From a virus, in IMG/VR virus record IMGVR_UViG_3300005577_000015, positions 1-41,196 of that record: DNA of 41,196 nucleotides; one strand, given 5' to 3'. Each line of letters begins with the position of its first letter. The stretch's first letter is position 1. The notes under the pieces were generated by a model. That model saw only the letters and a list, made by a program, of their open reading frames with translations. It was not told where the DNA came from and searched no databases. The translations under genes and the position numbers were made by a program. Of this stretch, positions 7,643-15,027 are shown one piece after another.

Positions 7643-8679
7643 TACGACCAGCCCCCCGTCAGGAAGTTGTACGAGAGCCCGCCGTGCGACCCGCTGGGGA
7701 TCCCACGGTCGCGCGTGTGGAGTTTCGGGGTGGGCTGCCGGTTGTTGCGGCCGATGCGCTCCCGCGCCTGCGCCGCGCGCTGCTCGATCTTCGACGCGAG
7801 GGTGATGCCGAGCGGCGCCGCGATCGCTTCGGCCACGGTCAACGTGACGGCGTTCAGATAGCCCGGCGGCAGCGTGAAGGTCGTCGCCAGCGTGATCGCG
7901 CTGAGCACCAGCCGCGTCATCAGCTCAATCGAGACAATGGCGTTCGGGACCGGGTAGAAGTACAGCGATCCATTCGGCCAGGTCGCGTCGTAGTAGCAGT
8001 CGGTCGGGATGCCCGAGGCGAGCGCGGGGACACTGCGATCGAACCACCAGGCCTTGTCCCGCCCGGTCGTGATCGGCACGCGCACGCCGCCGGCGAGGAT
8101 CAGCGCCGCGCCGTCGATCGTCACCGGCCGCTGCGCGGTGACAAAGGTCCCCGTCGGCCCGATCGTCGTCGGCGTCTGCGCGGCGATCGTGCTGTAGGTC
8201 GTGAACACATCGGCGTACACGGCCTCGCGATCCGCGTTCCAATCATCAAAGAGGCCATTCAGGACCCCGAGGATGAACGCGGCGTCGCCGTCGCTGAGCG
8301 TCTCGAGCGGGTCGAGATGCCCGATCGCGATCGCCGCGGCGCGACAGACGCTCAACCCCGTCGCCGTGCCGGCGGTCGCCGGGGCGCTCAGGGCGGCGGC
8401 GACCGCGGCGGTGATCGTGAACACCTGGATCGTCGCGGGCACCGCGCCCACGCCGATGAACGTAAAGCCGATCAGCGCGCCGTCGGTCTCCGCGGCCGTC
8501 GGCGTGTAGGTGTAATAGCCGTTGCCTTCGAGCGTGCAGAGGCCGGATCCCACACTGCCGATCGCCTGGATCCCGGCGTCCAGGGTGACATACACCGTCA
8601 CGGCGCCGGCGAACGCCGCGCCCGTGGTCGCGCTGACGAGCTGCGCGCCGATCTGTTGGCCGGCGGTGGCGCGGATCAT
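7642..8679 (-). CDS. Tail adaptor: N-terminal beta domain fused to P22 gp4-like tail accessory domain (345 aa)
   Basis: Residues 1-100 form a separate beta domain (GQQIGAQLVSATTG, VYVTLDAGIQAIGSVG, CTLEGNGYYTYTP). Residues about 105-345 look like P22 gp4 / gp4-like head completion proteins: AAAIAIGHLDPLETLSDGD, then LGVLNGLFDDWNADREAVY, then the platform and helices ending in KIEQRAAQARERIGRNN. P22 gp4 is 166 aa, so the fusion accounts for the extra length. gp4 joins the portal to gp10. In P22 it also hydrolyses peptidoglycan, but whether this one does cannot be seen. ATG 8679 overlaps the small gene upstream. Confidence 0.82.
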   Translation of the reverse strand: MIRATAGQQIGAQLVSATTGAAFAGAVTVYVTLDAGIQAIGSVGSGLCTLEGNGYYTYTPTAAETDGALIGFTFIGVGAVPATIQVFTITAAVAAALSAPATAGTATGLSVCRAAAIAIGHLDPLETLSDGDAAFILGVLNGLFDDWNADREAVYADVFTTYSTIAAQTPTTIGPTGTFVTAQRPVTIDGAALILAGGVRVPITTGRDKAWWFDRSVPALASGIPTDCYYDATWPNGSLYFYPVPNAIVSIELMTRLVLSAITLATTFTLPPGYLNAVTLTVAEAIAAPLGITLASKIEQRAAQARERIGRNNRQPTPKLHTRDRGIPSGSHGGLSYNFLTGGWS

Positions 8680-8813
8680 GACTCGCCTCGACTGAGGAGC
8701 ACGTTACTGCCGCGCGTCCAGGCGATCTGGAAGCCGCCCGGATCGGCGCCGACTTTCATCCAGTAGCGTGGGGCAAACATCGCCGCGGCAAAGTAGCGGG
8801 CCGCACCGATCAT
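8676..8813 (-). CDS. Micro-gene, 45-aa aromatic small protein
   Basis: A 45-codon frame fits exactly between two larger genes. Its ATG 8813 overlaps the previous stop as ATGA, and its TGA 8678-8676 overlaps the next start. The peptide opens with MIGAARYFAAAMFAPRYWMK and then has GADPGGFQIAWTRGSN. The repeated RYF/RYW units are like small proteins seen near tail genes of many siphovirus- and podovirus-like phages. No function is known. Exact double coupling is the main evidence that it is translated. Confidence 0.75.
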   Translation of the reverse strand: MIGAARYFAAAMFAPRYWMKVGADPGGFQIAWTRGSNVLLSRGES

Positions 8814-9799
8814 GGCGTCACCGTCACGGCCGAGCGGTTGCCGCTGGCGTCGACCGTCGCCACGACCACGTCGGCCGAATCCGCCAGGTTGCGGATCGTG
8901 ACGGTCGTGGTGGCGGCCCCGGAGAGCTTCCCGGCCATCCCGGCGATCAGGACGCGCAAGGCCTGGCGCATCGTGATCGTGCCGTCGCCGATCGTGTCGT
9001 CGAGGACATCGTCGACGCCGGTCGCCGACAACCGATAGCTGCTCTTGTCGTTATTCGTGGTGACGGTCACGCCGGCCGTGACGCTGCCGACCGCCCCAGT
9101 CACCGACCCCACGGCGCCGGTGACACTGCCGACCGCGCCCGTGACCGACCCCACGGAGCCCGAGAGGTTGCCGGTGAGGTTGCCGACGATGTCCATCGTC
9201 TGATTCGGCAGATCGATATTAGTGAGGCCCGCGCCGGCGGCGCCGATGCGCGCGAAGCTGTCGCCCGTCTGCGGCGTGTTGCCCGTGTAGGTCGTGAGCG
9301 TATCCACGAGCACCACGCCATTCACTTTGTTCGCCGCCGTGACATCGAGCGTCCGGCCCGCCGTCGTCGGGACGAGCGGCAGCGCGACGGTCGTCAGCCC
9401 GTTCCAGAGCTTCGCGTTGACATCCGGCGTGCCCGCGGTGCCCGGCGTCAGCCAGGCGGTGCCGAGCAGGGATTGCACATCGACCTTGATATCCCCGCTC
9501 TCTTGCGGATAGAACACCAGCAGCGTGGACTTCGCGCCCACCGTCGTCGTCTTCACGATCACCGCCGTGCAATCCGCATTCATTTCCGTGGACGTCAGAT
9601 CGAGGTAGTAGATCCCGCTCGCCGTGGCGATCTCGGTGGCTTCATTGGAACAATCCGCAAACGTGCCCTGGTCCTTGGAGACTTCGCTGTCCAACCCGGT
9701 CGCGCCGGTGACAACATCGCCGTCGGCGTCATAGATCGCGAACACCGCCCGGAAGGCCGTGTTCTTGATCGGGACGGGGCGGCTGTCGGTGGACGCCAT
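8810..9799 (-). CDS. Minor tail / fibre-like protein with GSVTGAV repeats (329 aa)
   Basis: The N-terminal part (residues 1-105) is a beta domain that starts VPIKNTAFRAVFAIYDADG, a pattern I associate with phage tail-associated proteins. The middle has a sugar-binding-like stretch. Residues about 215-245 hold four tandem 7-residue units (VGSVTGA), encoded by a 21-bp repeat near 9070-9165. Such glycine/valine heptads form beta-helical rods in fibres. The C-terminus (VTVTIRNLADSADVVVATVD) is another small beta domain. It probably belongs to the tail or decoration; the receptor is unknown. Confidence 0.75.
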   Translation of the reverse strand: MASTDSRPVPIKNTAFRAVFAIYDADGDVVTGATGLDSEVSKDQGTFADCSNEATEIATASGIYYLDLTSTEMNADCTAVIVKTTTVGAKSTLLVFYPQESGDIKVDVQSLLGTAWLTPGTAGTPDVNAKLWNGLTTVALPLVPTTAGRTLDVTAANKVNGVVLVDTLTTYTGNTPQTGDSFARIGAAGAGLTNIDLPNQTMDIVGNLTGNLSGSVGSVTGAVGSVTGAVGSVTGAVGSVTAGVTVTTNNDKSSYRLSATGVDDVLDDTIGDGTITMRQALRVLIAGMAGKLSGAATTTVTIRNLADSADVVVATVDASGNRSAVTVTP

Positions 9800-10093
9800 T
9801 TACCCGACGCGCGCGATCAACAGTTCCGCGTTGTTGTTCTGGAACGTCCCCGCCATCGCGCCGCGCGTCCCGTTGACGTAGTCGTAGACGATCGACCCCT
9901 TCCCCGCTGCCAACCCGAAGAGCGCCTCCAGATCCGTGAACACCGTCCCGTCGTGGTTGTGTTCCATGATCGCTTTCACTTTGTCGAGGTGCTGGACCGC
10001 CGTCCGCACGGCACTGATCGCCGCCACCAGGTCGTTGGCATAGACGGCGGTCGTGGTGGTCCGGTCGACCTTGATGAAATCGCGTGTCGCCAT
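9800..10093 (-). CDS. Small virion-associated protein (97 aa)
   Basis: The start is ATG 10093, and the stop is adjacent to the next start. The first half is mixed (FIKVDRTTTTAVYANDLVAA), with a predicted amphipathic helix around AVRTAVQHLDKVKAIMEHNH. The second half ends in a short beta part. No family is recognised. The setting among tail-like genes, with no spacing, points to a structural role. Confidence 0.65.
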   Translation of the reverse strand: MATRDFIKVDRTTTTAVYANDLVAAISAVRTAVQHLDKVKAIMEHNHDGTVFTDLEALFGLAAGKGSIVYDYVNGTRGAMAGTFQNNNAELLIARVG

Positions 10094-10837
10094 TTAGGCC
10101 GCCTTCCTGTAGCCGAAGATTCGTCCCCCGCCGCGCGGCACCAGCGATCCGCCCTGATCCTGCGCCGGCACCTGGTGGCCGCGGGTCGCCATCGGCTGGC
10201 CCCCGCCCCCGCCGCCGCCCGCCGGCCCGAACGACCAGAACTGGTCGTTCATCCAATCCGCCGGATTCGACGCGTTCATCACGAGACTCTGCGATCCGGC
10301 GGGCGTGCGCGCGCCGTTGCTGTCGGCCAGGAACACGCCGCCATAGCCGCTGCTCGCCCAGCGCAGGGTCGTGCCGGCGCCAGCGGTTTCGCCCGTGCCG
10401 AATTCATCGAGGCCCACCCACGCCAGCCAGCAGTTGTCGAGCACCGTGGTCAGCGTTTCGGTCACGCTCGCCGCTTGCGCCGGCTGCCGGGATCCACTCG
10501 CATCGGGAAAGCCCGTCTGCAGCACGCCCGTATAGGAGCCCGCCAGGGCCATCGTGTCCGACGCGGCGCTCGGCGTGACGACCACCGAGTGCGAGCCCGT
10601 CGCGGGCGCGACCACGTACCACGACGTCAGCCGGTAATTCGCCGCGTTGTTGATCATGTCGGTGCCGATCTGCGTGCAGGCGACCCCGTTGTAGGTCACC
10701 GAGGTGATCGTCTGCACCGCGCCGTTGAGCACGCCGACGAAGAGGATCAGGTCCGCGCCGGTACAGACGTGACTCCACGTCTGCGACGCCGCCGTGGCCC
10801 GCCCGCCGTCGGACGCGGCATCAAAGGCAATCGCCAT
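10094..10837 (-). CDS. Beta-sandwich virion surface protein (247 aa)
   Basis: The sequence opens AIAFDAASDGGRATAASQTW and goes on with TITSVTYNGVACTQIG and a run of alternating hydrophobic strands. This pattern is typical of jelly-roll or Ig-like surface domains found in phage and secreted bacterial proteins (VTYNGVA is a common strand in that group). After residue 205 it turns into a glycine-rich, basic tail with an eight-glycine stretch that is probably flexible. A tail, fibre or decoration role is inferred. Confidence 0.68.
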   Translation of the reverse strand: MAIAFDAASDGGRATAASQTWSHVCTGADLILFVGVLNGAVQTITSVTYNGVACTQIGTDMINNAANYRLTSWYVVAPATGSHSVVVTPSAASDTMALAGSYTGVLQTGFPDASGSRQPAQAASVTETLTTVLDNCWLAWVGLDEFGTGETAGAGTTLRWASSGYGGVFLADSNGARTPAGSQSLVMNASNPADWMNDQFWSFGPAGGGGGGGQPMATRGHQVPAQDQGGSLVPRGGGRIFGYRKAA

Positions 10838-11127
10838 CAGAGCCGCGCGGTCTGGACTTGGCCCGTCGCACTCAGCGTGTTCGCGGTGGCCACGATCGCG
10901 GCTTCCGCCGCGATCAGCGCGACGACGACCGCGTCGATCTGCCCCTGGTTGTAGGACGCCGTGACGGCCGCTTGGAGCGCGATCCGCTGCGTCGTCACGA
11001 GCAGCAGGGCGGCCACCTGGGCCGTCAGCCCGTCGAGGAGCATCCCCCCGACCGCCGTCGCCGGCCGCGCCGCGACCCCGGCCTGCACCGACGCAATCTT
11101 GCCTTGGACGTCGCTCAGTGCGCTCAT
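10837..11127 (-). CDS. Small helical protein (96 aa)
   Basis: It is almost wholly Ala/Val/Leu/Gln with no Pro after residue 22, which predicts two or three long amphipathic helices (LTAQVAALLLVTTQRIALQA and VVVALIAAEAAIVATANTL). Its stop overlaps the next start, and its own ATG 11127 overlaps the stop of the exported protein upstream. It could be a virion component or chaperone. No family is recognised. Confidence 0.62.
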   Translation of the reverse strand: MSALSDVQGKIASVQAGVAARPATAVGGMLLDGLTAQVAALLLVTTQRIALQAAVTASYNQGQIDAVVVALIAAEAAIVATANTLSATGQVQTARL

Positions 11128-11549
11128 GAGGAGAGATACCCCTTAATGACCCAGGCCTTCGAGCCGGCGCTGGTGTTGATCCAGCACAGGTCGACGTTTT
11201 GCGGCAGCCGGATGGGATACGTGCTGTTGTCGATCACCGTGGTTTGGGTGGCCGCCGGCGTCATCGCAAACCAGATCACCGTGGTCCCCGTCCCGCACAC
11301 CGTGCCCGTCCCGTACTTCAGCGTGTTGTACGAGTCGGCGGCGATCCCGGCGGCGTTCGTGACGCTGAGAATGTCGGTGATCACGAGCGCTTGTCCGACT
11401 TTGGCGGCACAGTCCCCGCCGACGGCCTGGACCGTGGTGGCGGTCGCGACCGTGACGACACAGCGGATCGGTTCGAAGCGCGGCTGCGCCTGCAGCGGGA
11501 CCGTGACGAGCGCCGCGAGGGCGAGCAGCGCGAGGGCCGTGCGCCTCAC
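11124..11549 (-). CDS. Exported small protein with signal peptide (141 aa)
   Basis: GTG 11549 overlaps the previous stop as GTGA. The N-terminus RRTALALLALAALVTVPLQA, then Q, is a clear Sec signal peptide with an Ala-X-Ala-like cleavage site near residue 22. The mature part has three or four Cys and beta-rich Thr/Val segments (CVVTVATATTVQAVGGDC), ending LCWINTSAGSKAWVIKGYL. A signal peptide on a gene in the middle of capsid and tail genes is unusual. The protein may act in the periplasm or outside the cell, or the hydrophobic N-terminus may be a membrane anchor. No function is recognised. Confidence 0.7.
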   Translation of the reverse strand: MRRTALALLALAALVTVPLQAQPRFEPIRCVVTVATATTVQAVGGDCAAKVGQALVITDILSVTNAAGIAADSYNTLKYGTGTVCGTGTTVIWFAMTPAATQTTVIDNSTYPIRLPQNVDLCWINTSAGSKAWVIKGYLSS

Positions 11550-11770
11550 GACTTGCCGCCTTTCTTCGAGGGGTGGCCGGTGACCGCGTGGGTCACCGCG
11601 TGGACCGCGTGGACCACGTCGGCGACGACGCCGGCCGGGATCGCGCGATGCGTCCGCCAGCCGTCGTGCAGCGCCACGGCTTCGGCTGCGGCATCGGGGA
11701 CCGCGCAGGCTTCCGCGGTTTCGTCTTCGGCCCCGCGGTACAACATGCGGGGATAGGTCTGTTCCACCAT
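11546..11770 (-). CDS. Small His/Ala-rich protein (74 aa)
   Basis: The start is ATG 11770 with AAGGA about ten bases upstream, and GTGA coupling joins it to the next gene. The start resembles short phage proteins that open MVEQTYPRMLYRG, often found next to the coat gene. The middle is acidic and Ala-rich, and the tail is a His/Val amphipathic repeat (VVHAVHAVTHAVTGH) ending with five basic residues. Role unknown. Longer readings up to 12043 overlap the gene upstream and are rejected. Confidence 0.65.
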   Translation of the reverse strand: MVEQTYPRMLYRGAEDETAEACAVPDAAAEAVALHDGWRTHRAIPAGVVADVVHAVHAVTHAVTGHPSKKGGKS

Positions 11771-11835
11771 AGCGACATCCTTCGTCGAGAAACCGGCCGC
11801 CGCCGATCGCGCCGGCGGCCGGGAGGGTGAACGAG

Positions 11836-12285
11836 TTACGCGACCGCCGCGGCCGTCGAGCCGAAGGCGTAGACTTCGACCGCTTCGGATCCGACGGTGT
11901 TGTTGGTGACGACAAAGCGCAACCGCTTCGCCGTGAGGGTCACCAGCGTGAGGACCGCCGCGACGGTGTGAATCGTCAGCTTCGTGACGCCGGTCCCGAG
12001 GCCGATGGTCAACGTGGTGTCGCCGTAGTTGATGACGTCGCATTCAAACGACGTCCCGACCTGGCAGCCCTGGATCGCCGCGACGATCGCGGCCGCCGTG
12101 GGCGTGGTCAGGGTCTGCGCGTCATCGCAATCGACGCGCAGGAGACCGCCGAGGAGCTCGGCGGTCGTCATCGTGATCACGCCGCCGGCCGTGGTCAACG
12201 TCTTGGTGACGGGGACCGCGGTCGGATAGCTCAGCGTGGAGAATCGGCCGTACTGGACCGAGGGCGAAAATGAGGTGAGAGGCAT
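11836..12285 (-). CDS. Small beta-rich capsid-associated protein (149 aa)
   Basis: It lies 33 bp after the coat gene. The Thr/Val-rich sequence, with LTTPTAAAIVAAIQG, CQVGTSFECDVINYGDTTLT and LRFVVTNNTVGSEAV, is of a kind I know from small proteins next to coat genes in environmental podovirus-like phages. It looks like a beta-sandwich or beta-tulip domain. Head decoration is the most likely role by position; this is an inference. Confidence 0.72.
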   Translation of the reverse strand: MPLTSFSPSVQYGRFSTLSYPTAVPVTKTLTTAGGVITMTTAELLGGLLRVDCDDAQTLTTPTAAAIVAAIQGCQVGTSFECDVINYGDTTLTIGLGTGVTKLTIHTVAAVLTLVTLTAKRLRFVVTNNTVGSEAVEVYAFGSTAAAVA

Positions 12286-12318
12286 GATGAGGGCCCTGAT
12301 TCCTTTCCTGGGTCCGGG

Positions 12319-13584
12319 TTAGGCGGACGCAATGACCACGGCGTCGTGATCGTTGTAGAGGTTGCCGAAGCCGTAGATGCACTCGATGCGGTTGATCCAC
12401 TTGCGCTGGAAGCCGTCGAACATCCGGAGGACCGCGACGCTGATCCCCGTCTCGGGGTCGCGCGCCTGGCTACTGATCTCGACGCTCCCGCCCTGGGCGG
12501 GGTTATCGAGCGGCACCGAGCAGAGCGCGAAGGCGTTGGTGCCCAGCGCGAGCCCCATGCTGCCGGTGTGCGCGCTGGTCGGCGCGGCCGTCCCGGGCCA
12601 CATGGTCAGATCCGCGCCGGCCGCGGGCAGCGCATCGACGTTCTGATACGGCGAGCCCGGCCCGTACATCGGCGGCGTGATCGTGATCGTGGCCGACGTG
12701 CCGCTGATGGTCGACGTGGTCAAGCAGCTGAACTGCTTCAGCGTGCCGGTCGAGCGATAGGTGAGCGGATTGACTTCGTTGACGCCCGCGATGTTGAACT
12801 TGTCGCCGATCTTGAAGGTGTCGCCGTTGGTGCAGGTGAGCGTGAGCGTGGACACGGGCGTCGACCCGGTCTGCGTCACCGCCGCCGTTACTTCGACCGT
12901 GCCGGCCCAGATCGCCGAGGTGTGGCGGTAGAGGGAATTGCTCTGATAGGTGTCGAAGCCGTTGGCTTCCCCGATCAGGCCTTTCTTCCACATCCGGCTG
13001 ATGTCACTCGCCGGGTTGAACTGCGACACGACCGTGGCGCGCAGCGCGCGCGTCACCGCCGGCGCCAGGAACACGCCGTGCTCGCCCGCCGGCGCCGCGA
13101 TCTCCGCGAGCCGCTGCCCCGCCGCGCCGTAGACCGCATCGAAGGTCGTCGGGTTGGTGCCGAGAATGCCGACCACATTCGGCGTGTTCTGGTAGGCCCA
13201 GAGCGCGCAGTCGGATTCGATCTTGTTGCGAATGGTGGTCATCGCCGGCTTGACGATGTCCTTGGCGATCTTCTCGCGGCCCCGGTCCATCTTCAGGGCC
13301 TTCTCGATCGAATCCCACTCGAAGTGCGCCTTCGCGACCTTGTCGATCGTGATGTCCGCGTGCCGATCGACGATCGGCTGCGGCGTGTAGCCCAACGTGT
13401 TGTCGTTGTCGGGCACGAACTGCTTCGGGAACGGGACGTGGACGGTCGCGCCGATCGGGTACGCTTTCTTGAATTCCGAGTTGTAGTCGGTGTTGAAGAA
13501 CGGCGCGATCTCCAGGGGGTTCAGGAGTTGCCGGAGCGACTCCATCGCGAACCAGTCGGAGAATTCAAAACTGTTGCTAGGCAT
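12319..13584 (-). CDS. Major capsid protein, P22 gp5-like (421 aa)
   Basis: The length (P22 coat is 430 aa) and the order of elements fit the P22 coat family of HK97-fold proteins. The N-terminal arm (SLRQLLNPLEIAPFFNTDYN) is followed by FKKAYPIGATVHVPFP, the E-loop-like region with DITIDKVAKAHFEWDS, the long spine helix KDIVKPAMTTIRNKIE, and a beta insert (about residues 225-310, very Thr-rich) where P22 has its I-domain. It ends GISVAVLRMFDGFQRKWINR. It forms the icosahedral shell, with assembly directed by the scaffold encoded just upstream. ATG 13584 follows the scaffold stop by 7 bases. Confidence 0.92.
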   Translation of the reverse strand: MPSNSFEFSDWFAMESLRQLLNPLEIAPFFNTDYNSEFKKAYPIGATVHVPFPKQFVPDNDNTLGYTPQPIVDRHADITIDKVAKAHFEWDSIEKALKMDRGREKIAKDIVKPAMTTIRNKIESDCALWAYQNTPNVVGILGTNPTTFDAVYGAAGQRLAEIAAPAGEHGVFLAPAVTRALRATVVSQFNPASDISRMWKKGLIGEANGFDTYQSNSLYRHTSAIWAGTVEVTAAVTQTGSTPVSTLTLTCTNGDTFKIGDKFNIAGVNEVNPLTYRSTGTLKQFSCLTTSTISGTSATITITPPMYGPGSPYQNVDALPAAGADLTMWPGTAAPTSAHTGSMGLALGTNAFALCSVPLDNPAQGGSVEISSQARDPETGISVAVLRMFDGFQRKWINRIECIYGFGNLYNDHDAVVIASA

Positions 13585-13591
13585 GATGGGG

Positions 13592-14620
13592 TTACCGTCG
13601 GGCGGCTGCTTCGCGGGCGTTCATCGTCCGGATGTAGGCGCCGACATCGCGCCGCGCCCCGGCCCGCTCGACGTCGTCGGCCGGTTCCGCCGGCCGCGAT
13701 CCGAGGGTGACGGGGGGTGCGGGCGCGCGGGTGACGTGTTGCGGGGTGGACGCGGCCGTGGTGGCCGCAGCGGAGGCGGGCGCGGCCGCCTCGAGGCGCG
13801 CCTCGAGCTTGCCGAGGGCCTTGAGCAGCGGGCCCGGCGCGAGCGCGAGGAGCGCGCGGTATTCGTCGAGATGCGTGTTGAGGTGGTAGGCAATCTCGGG
13901 CGCGAGCTCGGAATGCAGGACCGCCTCCGCGAGGAGCGGCGTCGGCATCACCGCAGTCTGCTGGGTGATGACGTCGAGGTAGTCGGGATGCGCGGCGGCG
14001 AAGGCCTCGACGCGGGTGTCATGGGCTTTCGCGACGTCGGAGAGCTGCTGCCGGCCCTGCTGCTGCGCGCGCTCGGCCCGATCGGCCTGCTGCGCGAGAC
14101 GAATGCGGTAGTCGGCGCGGGCGTCGACAAAGTCCCGATAGCTCGCGAAGTCTTCCTCTTGTGGGGCGTCACCATCGGCGCGCGAGGCGGGCGCGGACGG
14201 CGGAGCGACGGGCGGCACTTCAGCGGCGGCCGCGGACCGAGACGAGAGCGAGTCGCGCAGGGACTTCAGTTCCCCTTCGAGGCGGTATTTGTCGCGCGCC
14301 AGATCGTTGATGCGCTGTTGGGCGGTCTGCTTCTGGCGATTGAGGGCTTTGCCGGCGGCCGACGCCGCGGGATCGACGGCGACGGGCGCCGCACTCGACG
14401 CGGGCGGCTCCGCGCTGTGATCCTCGACCACGTCGCCGCCGTCGCCGTCGCCGTGCGCCGAGACGGGCGCCTCCGTGCCAGGCACGGTCCCGCTCTGCCG
14501 CCATTCCGCCGTCTCGGCCGGCGACATGCGCGCCAGGCGATCGGACGGGGTGACGGGCGCGCTGTCGGTGGACGGCGCGGACTCGGGGGCGGCGATCGGG
14601 GCGGTCGTCTGGTCGTCCAT
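13592..14620 (-). CDS. Scaffolding protein (342 aa)
   Basis: The start is ATG 14620, with GGAG eight bases upstream. It is acidic, Ala/Pro/Asp-rich and helical. A disordered N-terminus leads to a coiled coil (QKQTAQQRINDLARDKYRL, then ELKSLRDSL) and a second helix QADRAERAQQQGRQQLSDV. A basic C-terminus ends DVGAYIRTMNAREAAARR. A short basic helix-turn-helix at the C-terminus is what P22 gp8 uses to bind coat protein. Its place directly before the coat gene is the usual one. The frame stays open to 14851 with a different composition, so a longer form cannot be ruled out. Confidence 0.87.
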   Translation of the reverse strand: MDDQTTAPIAAPESAPSTDSAPVTPSDRLARMSPAETAEWRQSGTVPGTEAPVSAHGDGDGGDVVEDHSAEPPASSAAPVAVDPAASAAGKALNRQKQTAQQRINDLARDKYRLEGELKSLRDSLSSRSAAAAEVPPVAPPSAPASRADGDAPQEEDFASYRDFVDARADYRIRLAQQADRAERAQQQGRQQLSDVAKAHDTRVEAFAAAHPDYLDVITQQTAVMPTPLLAEAVLHSELAPEIAYHLNTHLDEYRALLALAPGPLLKALGKLEARLEAAAPASAAATTAASTPQHVTRAPAPPVTLGSRPAEPADDVERAGARRDVGAYIRTMNAREAAARR

Positions 14621-14644
14621 AACACTCCGGGAAAAGTGGGACAC

Positions 14645-14766
14645 ACGACAAAAGGGACGGCGATCCGCGCGGTCAGGCGCGAGTCGCACGTCCCTTTGTC
14701 GTGCGGTCCCTTTGGCGTGAGGTGCGGCTAAGGATGGGCCGGCGTCGGCGACGGAGCTACCGTCGC
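14645..14766 (-). promoter_or_regulatory. Two hairpins in the 176-bp gap before the scaffold gene
   Basis: The gap 14621-14796 is one of the few untranslated stretches of the late operon. It holds an inverted repeat of 14-15 bases (14645-14659 with 14689-14702, one extra A in the left arm) and a perfect 7-bp stem with a 5-base loop (14748-14766, GCGACGG/CCGTCGC). A copy of the right arm repeats at 14705-14718, 12 of 14 bases alike. No U-tract follows either stem, so they may be attenuators or mRNA processing sites rather than simple terminators. No convincing -35/-10 pair was seen. Confidence 0.5.
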
Positions 14767-14796
14767 CCAAGCACTCACGGACAAATTGGTTGACGG

Positions 14797-15027
14797 TCAG
14801 TTCATCGTGTGCGGCGTCTCCACGTCGACGGTGAAGCGAAACTCGCTGCACGCGTCGGTAAATTCGTCGACCGTGCCGTCCTCGTTCAGCGGTTGCAGCA
14901 CGATCTCGTGCGACTCTTCGAACGCCGTCACGCGCCAGCGTTTGAGCGGCTTCCCCGGCACGATCAGCCCGCCGGTCACGCCGCGCAGCGTCAGCACGTC
15001 GCCGATCGAGAGCCGCGCCGGCCTCAC
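14797..15027 (-). CDS. Small conserved-looking protein (76 aa)
   Basis: GTG 15027 overlaps the previous TGA as GTGA. The peptide reads RPARLSIGDVLTLRGVTGGL and then KRWRVTAFEESHEIVLQPL, ending with an acidic region and FRFTVDVETPHTMN. It is well balanced in composition and looks like a small beta-barrel (SH3-like) protein. A 206-aa reading in the same frame runs into the repetitive gene upstream and is a shadow. Role unknown; position suggests head completion or decoration. Confidence 0.7.
   Translation of the reverse strand: MRPARLSIGDVLTLRGVTGGLIVPGKPLKRWRVTAFEESHEIVLQPLNEDGTVDEFTDACSEFRFTVDVETPHTMN

Noticed and set aside
6425-7861. 478-aa open frame on the plus strand
   Set aside because: It lies wholly opposite the gp10-like gene and has shadow composition.
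8768-10954. 728-aa open frame on the plus strand
   Set aside because: It is an Arg/His/Asp-rich shadow of four coupled minus-strand structural genes. Long stop-free antisense frames are expected at this GC content.
12346-13710. 454-aa open frame on the plus strand
   Set aside because: It is antisense to the coat gene, with Arg/Asp/Val-rich low-complexity sequence.
13592-14851. Scaffold start at 14851 giving 419 aa
   Set aside because: The extra 77 residues change composition, contain the hairpin region and overlap the 76-aa gene. ATG 14620 has a GGAG site. It was kept as a possibility in the scaffold note.
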